Shown here: positions 1 to 5,958 of the stretch, piece by piece
How positions within the stretch are numbered: the stretch's first letter is position 1
Layout of the letters: every line of letters starts with the position of its first letter
Assembly: GCA_036380695.1 (NCBI GenBank)
Contig: DASVEG010000091.1
Coordinates: 1 to 10,262 of the forward strand
Source of the DNA: DASVEG01 sp036380695
GTDB lineage: Bacteria > Actinomycetota > Acidimicrobiia > Acidimicrobiales > CADCTF01
Direction of reading: 5' to 3'
DNA: 10,262 nucleotides
The notes under the pieces: model-generated
Told to the model about the DNA's origin: nothing
Databases searched by the model: none
The model's input: only the letters and a program-made list of their open reading frames with translations
Translations under genes and position numbers: made by a program

Positions 1-172
1 AGTCGGCGCGGAGCCGGTCCTGAGCGCGGGCTTCGGTGAGGCCAGTCCCCCAGAGCTGGTATGCGACGAACAGGAGGATGAGCACGCCGGACGCGATGCA
101 CGTCTTCCCGATGCCCGCGACGACGCGGCGAACGTCCACGACGGCGAGGATACGGGCACCCGGCGAGGCCAC
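1..172 (-). CDS. Class E sortase-like protein, N-terminal part (runs off window)
   Basis: The leftward strand holds an open frame from GTG at 172 (or GTG at 139) to the window edge, about 57 codons. It reads a short basic N-terminus (V-R-R-V-V-A-G-I-G-K), then a hydrophobic segment at about residues 24-38, then YQLWGTGLTEARAQDRLR. An N-terminal anchor followed by YQLWGT and a polar RAQ-containing stretch is the usual opening of actinobacterial class E sortases, membrane-anchored cysteine transpeptidases that join surface proteins to the cell wall or to pilins. The catalytic His, Cys and Arg lie outside the window, so the family call rests on the N-terminus alone. The gene diverges from the ccm operon. 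GTG at 172 is preferred because it leaves room for a -10 box at 191-196; the frame stays open upstream, so the start is uncertain. Confidence 0.6.
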   Translation of the reverse strand, partial: MASPGARILAVVDVRRVVAGIGKTCIASGVLILLFVAYQLWGTGLTEARAQDRLRAD

Positions 173-188
173 TCGCGCGGCCGTCCCG

Positions 189-200
189 GCTGTATACAGC
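189..200. promoter_or_regulatory. Palindromic, possibly bidirectional -10 element between sortase and ccmA
   Basis: The sequence GCTGTATACAGC is a perfect 12-bp palindrome in an otherwise GC-rich gap between two divergent genes. It gives TATACA on the plus strand at 193-198 and on the minus strand at 196-191, close to the actinobacterial -10 consensus TANNNT. Minus-strand transcription from it would start a few bases before the GTG at 172; plus-strand transcription would start around 205, before ccmA. No convincing -35 box is seen on either side. It could instead be an operator. The promoter role is inferred from sequence and position only. Confidence 0.4.
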
Positions 201-233
201 GGCGGGGCACCTCGTAGCATGGGCGCCGGTCCC

Positions 234-920
234 ATGACCCCCGCGATCCGACTCTCTCGCGCCGTCGTCCTGCTCGGACGCTTCCCCGCACTCGCAGGAG
301 CAGACCTCCTCGTCGAGCGCGGAGAGGTGGTGCACGTGTCCGGTCCGAACGGCGCGGGGAAGACCACGCTCCTCCGGCTGTGCGCGGGCCTCCACGGCCT
401 CGCGAGCGGCGAGGCGGAGGTGCTCGGCGTCGACCTGAGGACGAACGGTCGCGACGTGCGGCGCAACGTCGGGCTGCTCGGCCACGCCGGGTTCCTCTAC
501 GACGACCTGACCGTCGCCGAGAACGTGCGGTTCGCGGTGCGCGCCGCAGGCGTCCCGGTGGACGACGGCGACGCGGCCATCGACCGCCTCGGCCTCGGCG
601 GCCGCCTCCGCGACGTTTCCGCGGGCCGCCTCTCCGCCGGGCAACGGCGCCGCACCGCGCTCGCCGTGCTCGTCGCTCGCCGCCCCCAGCTGTGGCTCAT
701 GGACGAGCCCCACGCCGGCCTCGACGCCGACGGTCGCGCGCTCGTCGACGGGTTGATCGCGGACGCGGCGGCGGGAGGCGCCACCGTCGTCTTCGCCAGC
801 CACGAGCTCGACCGCGAGCCCCGTCGCGTCGACGGTGTCGATGCTCGCCCAACGGAGGTCCCGCGACGAGTCACCGTTGTCGGCGGCGAGGTCCGCGACG
901 GGGTGCTCGCCCGTGCTTAG
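234..920 (+). CDS. ccmA: CcmA, ATPase of the cytochrome c maturation ABC module
   Basis: This 228-residue protein is the nucleotide-binding subunit of CcmAB. In System I, ATP hydrolysis by CcmA drives release of heme-loaded CcmE from CcmC and CcmD on the membrane. Visible motifs are Walker A GPNGAGKTT (residues 37-45), the CcmA-like LLGHAGFLYDDLTVAENVRF (81-100), the signature LSAGQ (133-137), Walker B LWLMDEPHAGLD (153-164) and the H-loop His in FASHELD (H190). Length fits the family. Between the H-loop and the terminal VVGGEV strand lies an Arg/Pro-rich stretch that looks longer than usual. ATG at 234 was chosen; ATG at 219 in the same frame would add five residues but falls inside a possible -10 box (TAGCAT, 215-220). 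The 3' end overlaps ccmB by 8 nt. Confidence 0.93.
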   Translation: MTPAIRLSRAVVLLGRFPALAGADLLVERGEVVHVSGPNGAGKTTLLRLCAGLHGLASGEAEVLGVDLRTNGRDVRRNVGLLGHAGFLYDDLTVAENVRFAVRAAGVPVDDGDAAIDRLGLGGRLRDVSAGRLSAGQRRRTALAVLVARRPQLWLMDEPHAGLDADGRALVDGLIADAAAGGATVVFASHELDREPRRVDGVDARPTEVPRRVTVVGGEVRDGVLARA

Positions 921-1581
921 GGACGTCGCGCTCGTCGCGGGCAAAGACCTCCGGATCGAGGCGCGCAGCCGCGTCGCGGTGAACCAGATCGCGCCGTTCG
1001 CCTTGCTCGTCCTCGTGCTGTTCGCGTTCGCGCTCGAGCCCGACCGAGGGGTGCTCGCACGTGCCGCCGCCGGCTTGTTCTGGCTCGCGGTCGCGTTCAG
1101 CGCGCTGCTCGCGGTGCAGCGGAGCTTCGCCGTCGAGTCGGCGGACGCGGGTCGCGACGGGCTGCGGTTGTCCGGCCTCGATCCCGCGGCGATCTTCCTC
1201 GGGAAGGCGGCGGCCGTCGCCGCGCAGTTGCTCGCGCTCGAGGTGCTGCTCGCCGCGGGCGTCACCGTCCTCTACGACGCGCGGCTGTCGGGCGCGCTGC
1301 TCCTCGCGCTCACGTGCGTCGCCGCGTCGGTCGGTCTCGCCGCGGCGGGGTGCCTGTACGGCGTGCTGAGCGCGGGCACCAGGGTGCGCGAGACGGTGCT
1401 CCCGCTGCTGCTCGTGCCGGTGATCTCGCCCGTCGTCCTGAGCGCGACGAGGGCGTGGGAGGCGGCGATGGCGGGCAGCCCCGAGGCGGGCTGGCCGTGG
1501 TTGCGGCTGCTGGTCGCGTTCGCGGCCGTCTACGCCGCGGTGGGCGCGGCGTCGTTCGGCGTGCTGCTGGAGGATGGGTGA
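913..1581 (+). CDS. ccmB: CcmB, membrane subunit of the CcmAB ABC module
   Basis: This 222-residue polytopic membrane protein is the partner of CcmA. It starts at GTG 913, inside the end of ccmA (8-nt overlap), which gives almost exactly the usual length of about 220 residues; a longer in-frame start at 835 would lie deep in ccmA and add a hydrophilic tail. The N-terminus VLRDVALVAGKDLRIEARSR is typical of the family, which opens with a short amphipathic 'KDL..E.R' stretch. About six hydrophobic segments follow, including QIAPFALLVLVLFAFAL and AAGLFWLAVAFSALLAVQ. A conserved-looking loop reads DGLRLSGLDPAAIFLGKA, and the late segment LPLLLVPVISPVVLSATRA is also typical. The CcmB role (release of holo-CcmE with CcmA) is family knowledge. 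The gene ends in a 4-nt GTGA overlap with ccmC. Confidence 0.92.
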   Translation: MLRDVALVAGKDLRIEARSRVAVNQIAPFALLVLVLFAFALEPDRGVLARAAAGLFWLAVAFSALLAVQRSFAVESADAGRDGLRLSGLDPAAIFLGKAAAVAAQLLALEVLLAAGVTVLYDARLSGALLLALTCVAASVGLAAAGCLYGVLSAGTRVRETVLPLLLVPVISPVVLSATRAWEAAMAGSPEAGWPWLRLLVAFAAVYAAVGAASFGVLLEDG

Positions 1582-2297
1582 CGGGCCGCCTCGCGGTGAT
1601 GGGCGGGGGCGCGTTCGCGCTCGTCGGCTTGACGATCGCGCTCGGCCTCGGCCTGCCCCCGACCGCCGAGCAGGGCGAGTACGCGCGCCTCATCGCGGTG
1701 CACCCGCCGATCGCATGGGTCGCGTACGTCGCGTTCGGCGTGATGGCGTTGGCGAGCCTCCTCTACCTCGCGCCCGCCACCCGTCACCCGCGATGGGATC
1801 GCATCGCTGCCGCGTCGGCCGAGCTCGGGGTCGTGTTCACCGCGCTCATGCTCGTCACCGGATCGATCTGGGGCCGCCCGACGTGGGGCGTGTGGTGGAC
1901 GTGGGACGCGCGCCTCACGATCAGCGCGTTGATGCTCGCGTTGCTCGCCGGCTACGGCGCGTTGCGGCGAATGACGCCTGAGCCCGAACGGCGGGCGAGG
2001 GTGTGCGCGGTCGCCGCGCTGGCCGCGGTCGTGGTCGTCCCCGTGAACCACTACGCGGTGACGTGGTGGCGCACGTTGCACCAAGGCCGCTCCCTCGCGC
2101 AGGTCGACCCTGGTTCCGACGTCGACGGGTCGTACGTCGGTGTGATGCTGCTCGGCTTCGTCGCCATGACGCTCGTGTACGCGTGGCTGCTCGCGGTGCG
2201 TGTGCGGGTCGAGGAGGCGGAGGACGCGCGGAGCGCGGATCTCGTCGCCGACGCCATCGCCGAGCGACGCAGGGAAGGCGCGCTCGCGGGCCAATGA
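1578..2297 (+). CDS. ccmC: CcmC, heme-handling membrane protein that loads CcmE
   Basis: This 239-residue membrane protein carries the tryptophan-rich WWD signature WGRPTWGVWWTWDAR (residues 98-112), the outward-facing heme-binding surface of the heme-handling protein family. The two flanking histidines that ligate heme in E. coli CcmC have clear counterparts: H42 in VHPPIAWVAY and H168 in WWRTLHQG. About six transmembrane helices are predicted by eye. Its role is to place heme on CcmE in the periplasm-equivalent space. GTG at 1578 was chosen because it forms a GTGA junction with the ccmB stop and follows GGAGG at 1569-1573 by four bases. ATG at 1599 is an alternative that would shorten the protein by seven residues. 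The charged tail (VRVEEAEDARSADL) is cytoplasmic by prediction. Confidence 0.95.
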   Translation: MTGRLAVMGGGAFALVGLTIALGLGLPPTAEQGEYARLIAVHPPIAWVAYVAFGVMALASLLYLAPATRHPRWDRIAAASAELGVVFTALMLVTGSIWGRPTWGVWWTWDARLTISALMLALLAGYGALRRMTPEPERRARVCAVAALAAVVVVPVNHYAVTWWRTLHQGRSLAQVDPGSDVDGSYVGVMLLGFVAMTLVYAWLLAVRVRVEEAEDARSADLVADAIAERRREGALAGQ

Positions 2298-2386
2298 GCT
2301 ACGTCTACGCCGGCTACGGCGTCACGATCGCGGCGCTCGGCGGGTACGCCGCGTGGCTCGTGCGGCGCCTGCGAAAGGCGAGATGA
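2294..2386 (+). CDS. ccmD: CcmD, very small membrane protein of the heme-loading complex
   Basis: This 30-residue protein reads MSYVYAGYGVTIAALGGYAA and then WLVRRLRKAR. It has the CcmD layout: an N-terminal aromatic Y.YAGYGVT stretch, a single transmembrane helix at about residues 8-23, and a basic cytoplasmic tail. In System I, CcmD is needed to release holo-CcmE from CcmC and the CcmAB ATPase. It is much shorter than the E. coli protein (69 residues), but small CcmD proteins are common. It sits exactly where expected, between ccmC and ccmE, with ATGA overlaps at both ends. It is short enough for automatic gene callers to miss. Confidence 0.85.
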   Translation: MSYVYAGYGVTIAALGGYAAWLVRRLRKAR

Positions 2387-2880
2387 CCGCGACCGAGCAC
2401 CCTGTCGAACACCACGATCCGATCGACGTCCGGCCCGAGACGACACCACGCCGGAGAGGGGGCCGGCGCGCCGCCATCGCCGTCGCGGTCGTGCTCGCCG
2501 CGCTCGGGTTCGTGCTGTGGAAGGGCCTGGGCGAGGCGACGGTGTACTTCAAGACCGCGGACGAGGCCGTGGCCGAGAAGGACGCGCTCGGCGGCCGCCG
2601 CTTCCGCGTCGAAGGTCTCGTCACCGATCCTGTCGAGCACCGCGATGGCGCGGTGTTCTTCGCGATCACGTCGGCGGGCGTGTGCGTCGACGTGCGCCAC
2701 ACGGGCGACCCGCCCGAGCTGTTCAAGCCGGGAATCCCCGTCGTGCTCGAGGGCCAGTGGCGGGGCGACACCTACGTGAGCGACACGATGATGGTGCGCC
2801 ACTCCAGCGAGTACCGCGCCGAGAACGAGGGCAGACTCGAGGACGCGGCGAACGAGCAGTACGCGTCCTGCCAGCAGTGA
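2383..2880 (+). CDS. ccmE: CcmE, heme chaperone
   Basis: This 165-residue protein is the heme carrier that takes heme covalently from CcmC and hands it to CcmF. The order is a polar cytoplasmic N-terminus rich in His/Asp and Arg (1-28), one transmembrane helix (about 29-46), and a small beta-barrel (OB-fold) domain with FRVEGLVTDPVEH, FKPGIPVVLEGQW and YVSDTMMVRH. The covalent heme site is the classical H140-x-x-x-Y144 (HSSEY), not the CxxxY variant known in some archaea and deltaproteobacteria. The C-terminal tail after Y144 is acidic and ends in YASCQQ. ATG at 2383 gives an ATGA overlap with ccmD and follows a weak GAAAGG. The gene ends in a GTGA overlap with ccmF. Confidence 0.94.
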   Translation: MTATEHPVEHHDPIDVRPETTPRRRGGRRAAIAVAVVLAALGFVLWKGLGEATVYFKTADEAVAEKDALGGRRFRVEGLVTDPVEHRDGAVFFAITSAGVCVDVRHTGDPPELFKPGIPVVLEGQWRGDTYVSDTMMVRHSSEYRAENEGRLEDAANEQYASCQQ

Positions 2881-4871
2881 CCGCGTCTGTCGGCCTCGCG
2901 GCCGTCACCCTGGGGTTCGTCGTCGCCGTCGCGGGGGCGGCCACGCTCGCGATCGCCCTGCGCCGCCGCCGCACCGACCTCCTCGACGTCGGCGGCCCGT
3001 TCGCCATCGCGCTGCTCGGCGCCGCGGTGGTCGCGGTGCTGGCGATGGAGCGCGCGCTGCTGACCGACGACTTCTCGCTCGCGTTCGTCGCCGAGAACTC
3101 CGCCCGTTCGACGCCGTTTCTCTACAAGGTCGCGACCATGTGGTCAGCGCTCGAAGGGTCGATCCTCCTGTGGGCCCTGGTGCTCGCCGGCTACGTCGCG
3201 GCGATGACGTGGCGGTTCCGCTCCCGGTCGCGCGACCCGTTGTTCGGCTGGGCCCTCCTGGTGGGCTTCGTCGTCGCCGCGTTCTTCTTCGGATTGATGG
3301 TCGGCCCCGCGAACCCGTTCGAGCGGGTGGCCGGCGCGATCCCGGCCGACGGCCCTGGGCCGAACCCGTTGCTGCAGAACCACCCCCTGATGGCGGTGCA
3401 TCCGCCGATGCTGTACCTCGGCTACGTCGGCTTCACCGTGCCCTTCGCGTTCGCCGTGGCCGCGCTCGTCACCGGTCGGCTCGACGAGGGATGGCTCACG
3501 GCGACGCGGCGCTGGACCCTGTTCGCCTGGGGCTTCCTGTCGACGGGGATCGTGCTCGGCGCGTGGTGGAGCTACGAGGTTCTCGGGTGGGGCGGGTTCT
3601 GGGCGTGGGACCCCGTCGAGAACGCGTCGTTCCTTCCCTGGCTGACGGGCACCGCGTACCTCCACTCGGTGCTCGTGCAGGAACGGCGCGGGATGCTGCG
3701 CGTCTGGAACCTGTCGTTGTTGCTGTCGACGTTCGCGCTCACGATCCTCGGCACGTTCCTCACGAGGTCGGGCGTGCTCGTGTCCGTGCACGCGTTCACG
3801 GAGTCGGGCATCGGCCCGGCGATCCTCGGGTTCTTCGCGGTGATCGTGGCGGTCGGCGTCGGCCTGATCGGCTGGCGCGGCGACCGGTTGCGCTCGCCGG
3901 GTTCGATCGACTCGCCGTTGTCGCGAGAAGGCGCATTCCTCGCCAACAACGTGCTGTTCGCCGCCTTCGCGTTCGTCGTCCTGCTCGGGACGGTGTTCCC
4001 GCTCGTGGTCGAGTCGCTGAACGGGGACCAGATCTCCGTCGGCCGCCCGTACTTCGACCGGATGACGATGCCTATCGGGCTGACGTTGTTGTTCCTCATG
4101 GCCGTCGCTCCGGTGCTGCCGTGGCGCAAGGCGTCCGGCGAGCTGCTGCGGACGCGCCTGCACTGGCCCGCGTGGGGAGGCGCGGCCACGCTCGTGTTCG
4201 CCGTTGCCGTCGGCGCGCGGGGATTGGCGCCCCTCTTGGCCTACCTGCTCGGCGGGTTCGCCGCCGCGGCCGCCGTGCGCCAGCTCGTGCTCGCGGCACG
4301 ACGCAACGGGCTCGCCGGTTTGGTCGGCAGGGCGAACGGCGGCATGGTCGCCCACCTCGGCGTGATCCTCATCGCCATCGCGTTCGCGTCGGCGACGGCG
4401 TACGGCGAGCGCGCCGAGGTGAGGCTCGCGCCGGGGGAGTCGCGCACCGTCGTCGGCCACCGGATCACGTACGAAGGTCGCGACGTCGTCCAGTACGACA
4501 ACCGCCGGTCGGTCGAGGCGAAGGTGCGGATCGACGGCGGGCAGGTGTACCGGCCCGCGTTGTCGACGTACCCGTTCGTCGGCAACGCCATCGGCACGCC
4601 GTCGGTGCGCACGGGGTTCACGGAGGACGTGTACCTGACGCTCATCAGCTCGCCGCGGGATGCGGAGTCGGCGGCGGTCATTGGCGTGGCCCGCCAGCCG
4701 ATGATCCTCTGGATGTGGGTCGGCGGCGGCGTGATCGCGCTCGGCACCGTGTTGTCCGCCCTGCCGGGAAGCCGCAGGCGCCGGCCGACGCAAGCCGCGT
4801 CCCGCACGTCTGCCGCGGACGACGCCCCGGCGGCGCCCGTCCCCGACCCTCCCGCGGTGCCGGTCGCATGA
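2877..4871 (+). CDS. ccmF: CcmF, core of the cytochrome c heme lyase (synthetase)
   Basis: This 664-residue polytopic membrane protein transfers heme from CcmE to the CXXCH motif of apocytochrome c. The WWD motif WGGFWAWDPVEN lies at residues 238-249. Four histidines can be placed by context: H175 (MAVHPPMLYLGY), H263 (YLHSVLVQE), H305 (VSVHAFTESG) and H493 (MVAHLGVIL). They sit at a constant offset of two from the four heme-ligand histidines recalled for E. coli CcmF (173, 261, 303, 491), so both the WWD heme and the structural b-heme sites look intact. After H493 comes the usual extracytoplasmic domain (LAPGESRTVVGHRITYEGRD) and a last helix near 605-625, followed by a low-complexity Ala/Pro tail. 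GTG at 2877 forms GTGA with the ccmE stop; no Shine-Dalgarno is seen. Large open frames on other strands here are shadows. Confidence 0.96.
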   Translation: MTASVGLAAVTLGFVVAVAGAATLAIALRRRRTDLLDVGGPFAIALLGAAVVAVLAMERALLTDDFSLAFVAENSARSTPFLYKVATMWSALEGSILLWALVLAGYVAAMTWRFRSRSRDPLFGWALLVGFVVAAFFFGLMVGPANPFERVAGAIPADGPGPNPLLQNHPLMAVHPPMLYLGYVGFTVPFAFAVAALVTGRLDEGWLTATRRWTLFAWGFLSTGIVLGAWWSYEVLGWGGFWAWDPVENASFLPWLTGTAYLHSVLVQERRGMLRVWNLSLLLSTFALTILGTFLTRSGVLVSVHAFTESGIGPAILGFFAVIVAVGVGLIGWRGDRLRSPGSIDSPLSREGAFLANNVLFAAFAFVVLLGTVFPLVVESLNGDQISVGRPYFDRMTMPIGLTLLFLMAVAPVLPWRKASGELLRTRLHWPAWGGAATLVFAVAVGARGLAPLLAYLLGGFAAAAAVRQLVLAARRNGLAGLVGRANGGMVAHLGVILIAIAFASATAYGERAEVRLAPGESRTVVGHRITYEGRDVVQYDNRRSVEAKVRIDGGQVYRPALSTYPFVGNAIGTPSVRTGFTEDVYLTLISSPRDAESAAVIGVARQPMILWMWVGGGVIALGTVLSALPGSRRRRPTQAASRTSAADDAPAAPVPDPPAVPVA

Positions 4872-5497
4872 CCGCCGTCGACGACGACGCCGCACCCGTC
4901 CTCGATTCCGGAGGCAATGGAGGCGGCTCTACCGCCCCTATTGCCTCCGGAACGCACGTGGCGCGGTGGGTCGCGCTCGGCGTCGGGGTCGTGATGCTCG
5001 CGTTGGTCGCCGTGTTCGCGACGCGAGAGCCGGCGCGCAACACCAGCGCGGCGAGCCCGCTGATCGGTGAGATCTCGCCGGAGATCATCGCCACCGACAT
5101 CGACGACGGGAAGACCGTGCGCGCCGCGGCGTTCCGCGGTCGCTACGTCGTCGTGAACTTCTTCGCGAGCTGGTGCGTACCGTGCCGCAACGAGCACCCC
5201 GAGCTCGAGCGGTTCACCGCCCGGCACGTGCAGAAGGGCGACGCGCAGGTGCTCGCCGTCGTGTTCAACGACGACGTCGACGACGCCCGCAAGTGGTTCG
5301 CCGAGAACGGCGGCGACTGGCCGGTGGTCGAGGACCCTCGCGGCAAGATCGCGCTCGACTTCGGCGTGCGCTTGCCGCCCGAGTCGTTCGTGATCGACCC
5401 CGACGGCGTCGTGCTCACGCGCATCGTCGGCGAGGTCGACGCCGACGGCCTCGACCGCGTCATCGCCCAGGCCGAACGACTGCGGGCGAGCCGATGA
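4868..5497 (+). CDS. ccmG: CcmG/DsbE-type thioredoxin-like thiol-disulfide protein
   Basis: This 209-residue membrane-anchored thioredoxin-fold protein reduces disulfides in apocytochrome c or in CcmH before heme attachment. It has a disordered cytoplasmic N-terminus (1-30), one transmembrane helix (about 31-50: VARWVALGVGVVMLALVAVF) and then the redox domain. The active site is FFASWCVPCRNEHPELE with C103 and C106. LPPESFVIDPDG holds the cis-Pro loop and matches the family position xPE(S/T)F. Residues 14-28 (SGGNGGGSTAPIASG) are encoded by a strong palindrome with codons unlike the rest of the gene; see the repeat entry at 4906-4952. The start is ATG 4868 in an ATGA overlap with ccmF, with no Shine-Dalgarno. 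An ATGA overlap follows into ccmH. Confidence 0.93.
   Translation: MTAVDDDAAPVLDSGGNGGGSTAPIASGTHVARWVALGVGVVMLALVAVFATREPARNTSAASPLIGEISPEIIATDIDDGKTVRAAAFRGRYVVVNFFASWCVPCRNEHPELERFTARHVQKGDAQVLAVVFNDDVDDARKWFAENGGDWPVVEDPRGKIALDFGVRLPPESFVIDPDGVVLTRIVGEVDADGLDRVIAQAERLRASR
4906..4952. repeat. Near-perfect palindrome (21-nt arms, 5-nt loop) inside ccmG
   Basis: The arms are 4906-4926 and 4932-4952 around the loop CTCTA. The outer 13 bp are perfect (TTCCGGAGGCAAT against ATTGCCTCCGGAA). The inner 8 positions have one G-U pair (4919/4939) and one A-C mismatch (4921/4937). The element is read in frame as SGGNGGGSTAPIASG. By my count 7 of its 15 codons end in A or T, whereas nearly all surrounding codons end in G or C. 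There is no T-run, so it is not an intrinsic terminator. It may be a small mobile palindrome tolerated in a linker, or an RNA structure acting early in ccmG. Confidence 0.85.
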
Positions 5498-5958
5498 GGA
5501 CACGCGCGCCGCTCGTGTCGTGGATCGCCATGGCCGCCGTCGTCACGACGGCGTTGCTCGTGGGCGCGACGTCCGATCGCGCGCCGCGTACGGAAGCCGA
5601 GCGGGTCGCCGCGATCGCGACGGGCGTGCGGTGCCCGACGTGCCGCACCCTGTCGGCGGCCGAGTCGGACGCGGTCGGCGCGCAAGCGGTGCGCGACGCG
5701 ATCCGCGACGGCGTGCGGGCCGGGCAGTCGGACGCCGAGATCCGCGCGTTCCTCGTGAGCAGGTACGGCAGCGAGATCCTGCTGAAGCCAAAGGCGTCGG
5801 GCATCGCGGGCCTCGTGTGGATCCTCCCGGTCGCGGCGCTGCTTGTCGCGCTGGCTGGGCTCGCGATCGCGTTCCGTCGCTGGCGGCGCGCCGAGGAGGG
5901 CACGCCGGCGCCGACCGACGACGACCGCGCCCTCGTCGACGCCGCGCTGCGCCCATGA
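5494..5958 (+). CDS. ccmH: CcmH/CycL, membrane thiol-redox subunit of the heme lyase
   Basis: This 154-residue protein has an N-terminal signal or anchor helix (about residues 8-24), an extracytoplasmic three-helix domain, and a C-terminal transmembrane helix (about 104-127), ending in a charged cytoplasmic tail. The redox motif is RCPTCRTLSAAES with C47 and C50, matching the family LRCPxCQ..S..DS motif. RAFLVSRYGSEILLKP (84-99) matches the conserved 'YG..IL..P' stretch before the second helix. It works with CcmG to keep the apocytochrome CXXCH reduced and binds CcmF in the lyase complex. Length corresponds to stand-alone CcmH of about 150 residues, not to the E. coli CcmH-CcmI fusion. ATGA overlaps join it to ccmG and to the TPR gene that follows. 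Confidence 0.93.
   Translation: MRTRAPLVSWIAMAAVVTTALLVGATSDRAPRTEAERVAAIATGVRCPTCRTLSAAESDAVGAQAVRDAIRDGVRAGQSDAEIRAFLVSRYGSEILLKPKASGIAGLVWILPVAALLVALAGLAIAFRRWRRAEEGTPAPTDDDRALVDAALRP

Noticed and set aside
36..233. Longer N-terminal extension of ccmA up to position 36
   Set aside because: The extension has no homology-like pattern and would cover the sortase start and promoter gap. The CcmA domain begins right after ATG 234.
3140..4867. Long rightward frame upstream of ccmG in the same frame
   Set aside because: It is Arg-rich and motif-free, lies wholly inside ccmF in another frame, and the real ccmG starts at the ATGA junction.
3144..4895. Very long leftward open frame (583 codons) opposite ccmF
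   Set aside because: Its translation is Arg/His/Glu-rich with no domain or hydrophobic pattern. It is the usual antisense shadow of a GC3-rich gene; ccmF on the plus strand is unmistakable.
4906..4952. Intrinsic terminator between ccmF and ccmG
   Set aside because: The hairpin is strong but lies inside the ccmG reading frame and has no following T-run, and the genes downstream belong to the same operon.
5067..5090. Short inverted repeat around GATCTC/GAGATC in ccmG
   Set aside because: A six-base stem within the codons for an EISPEI peptide is explained by the coding sequence and normal codon use.
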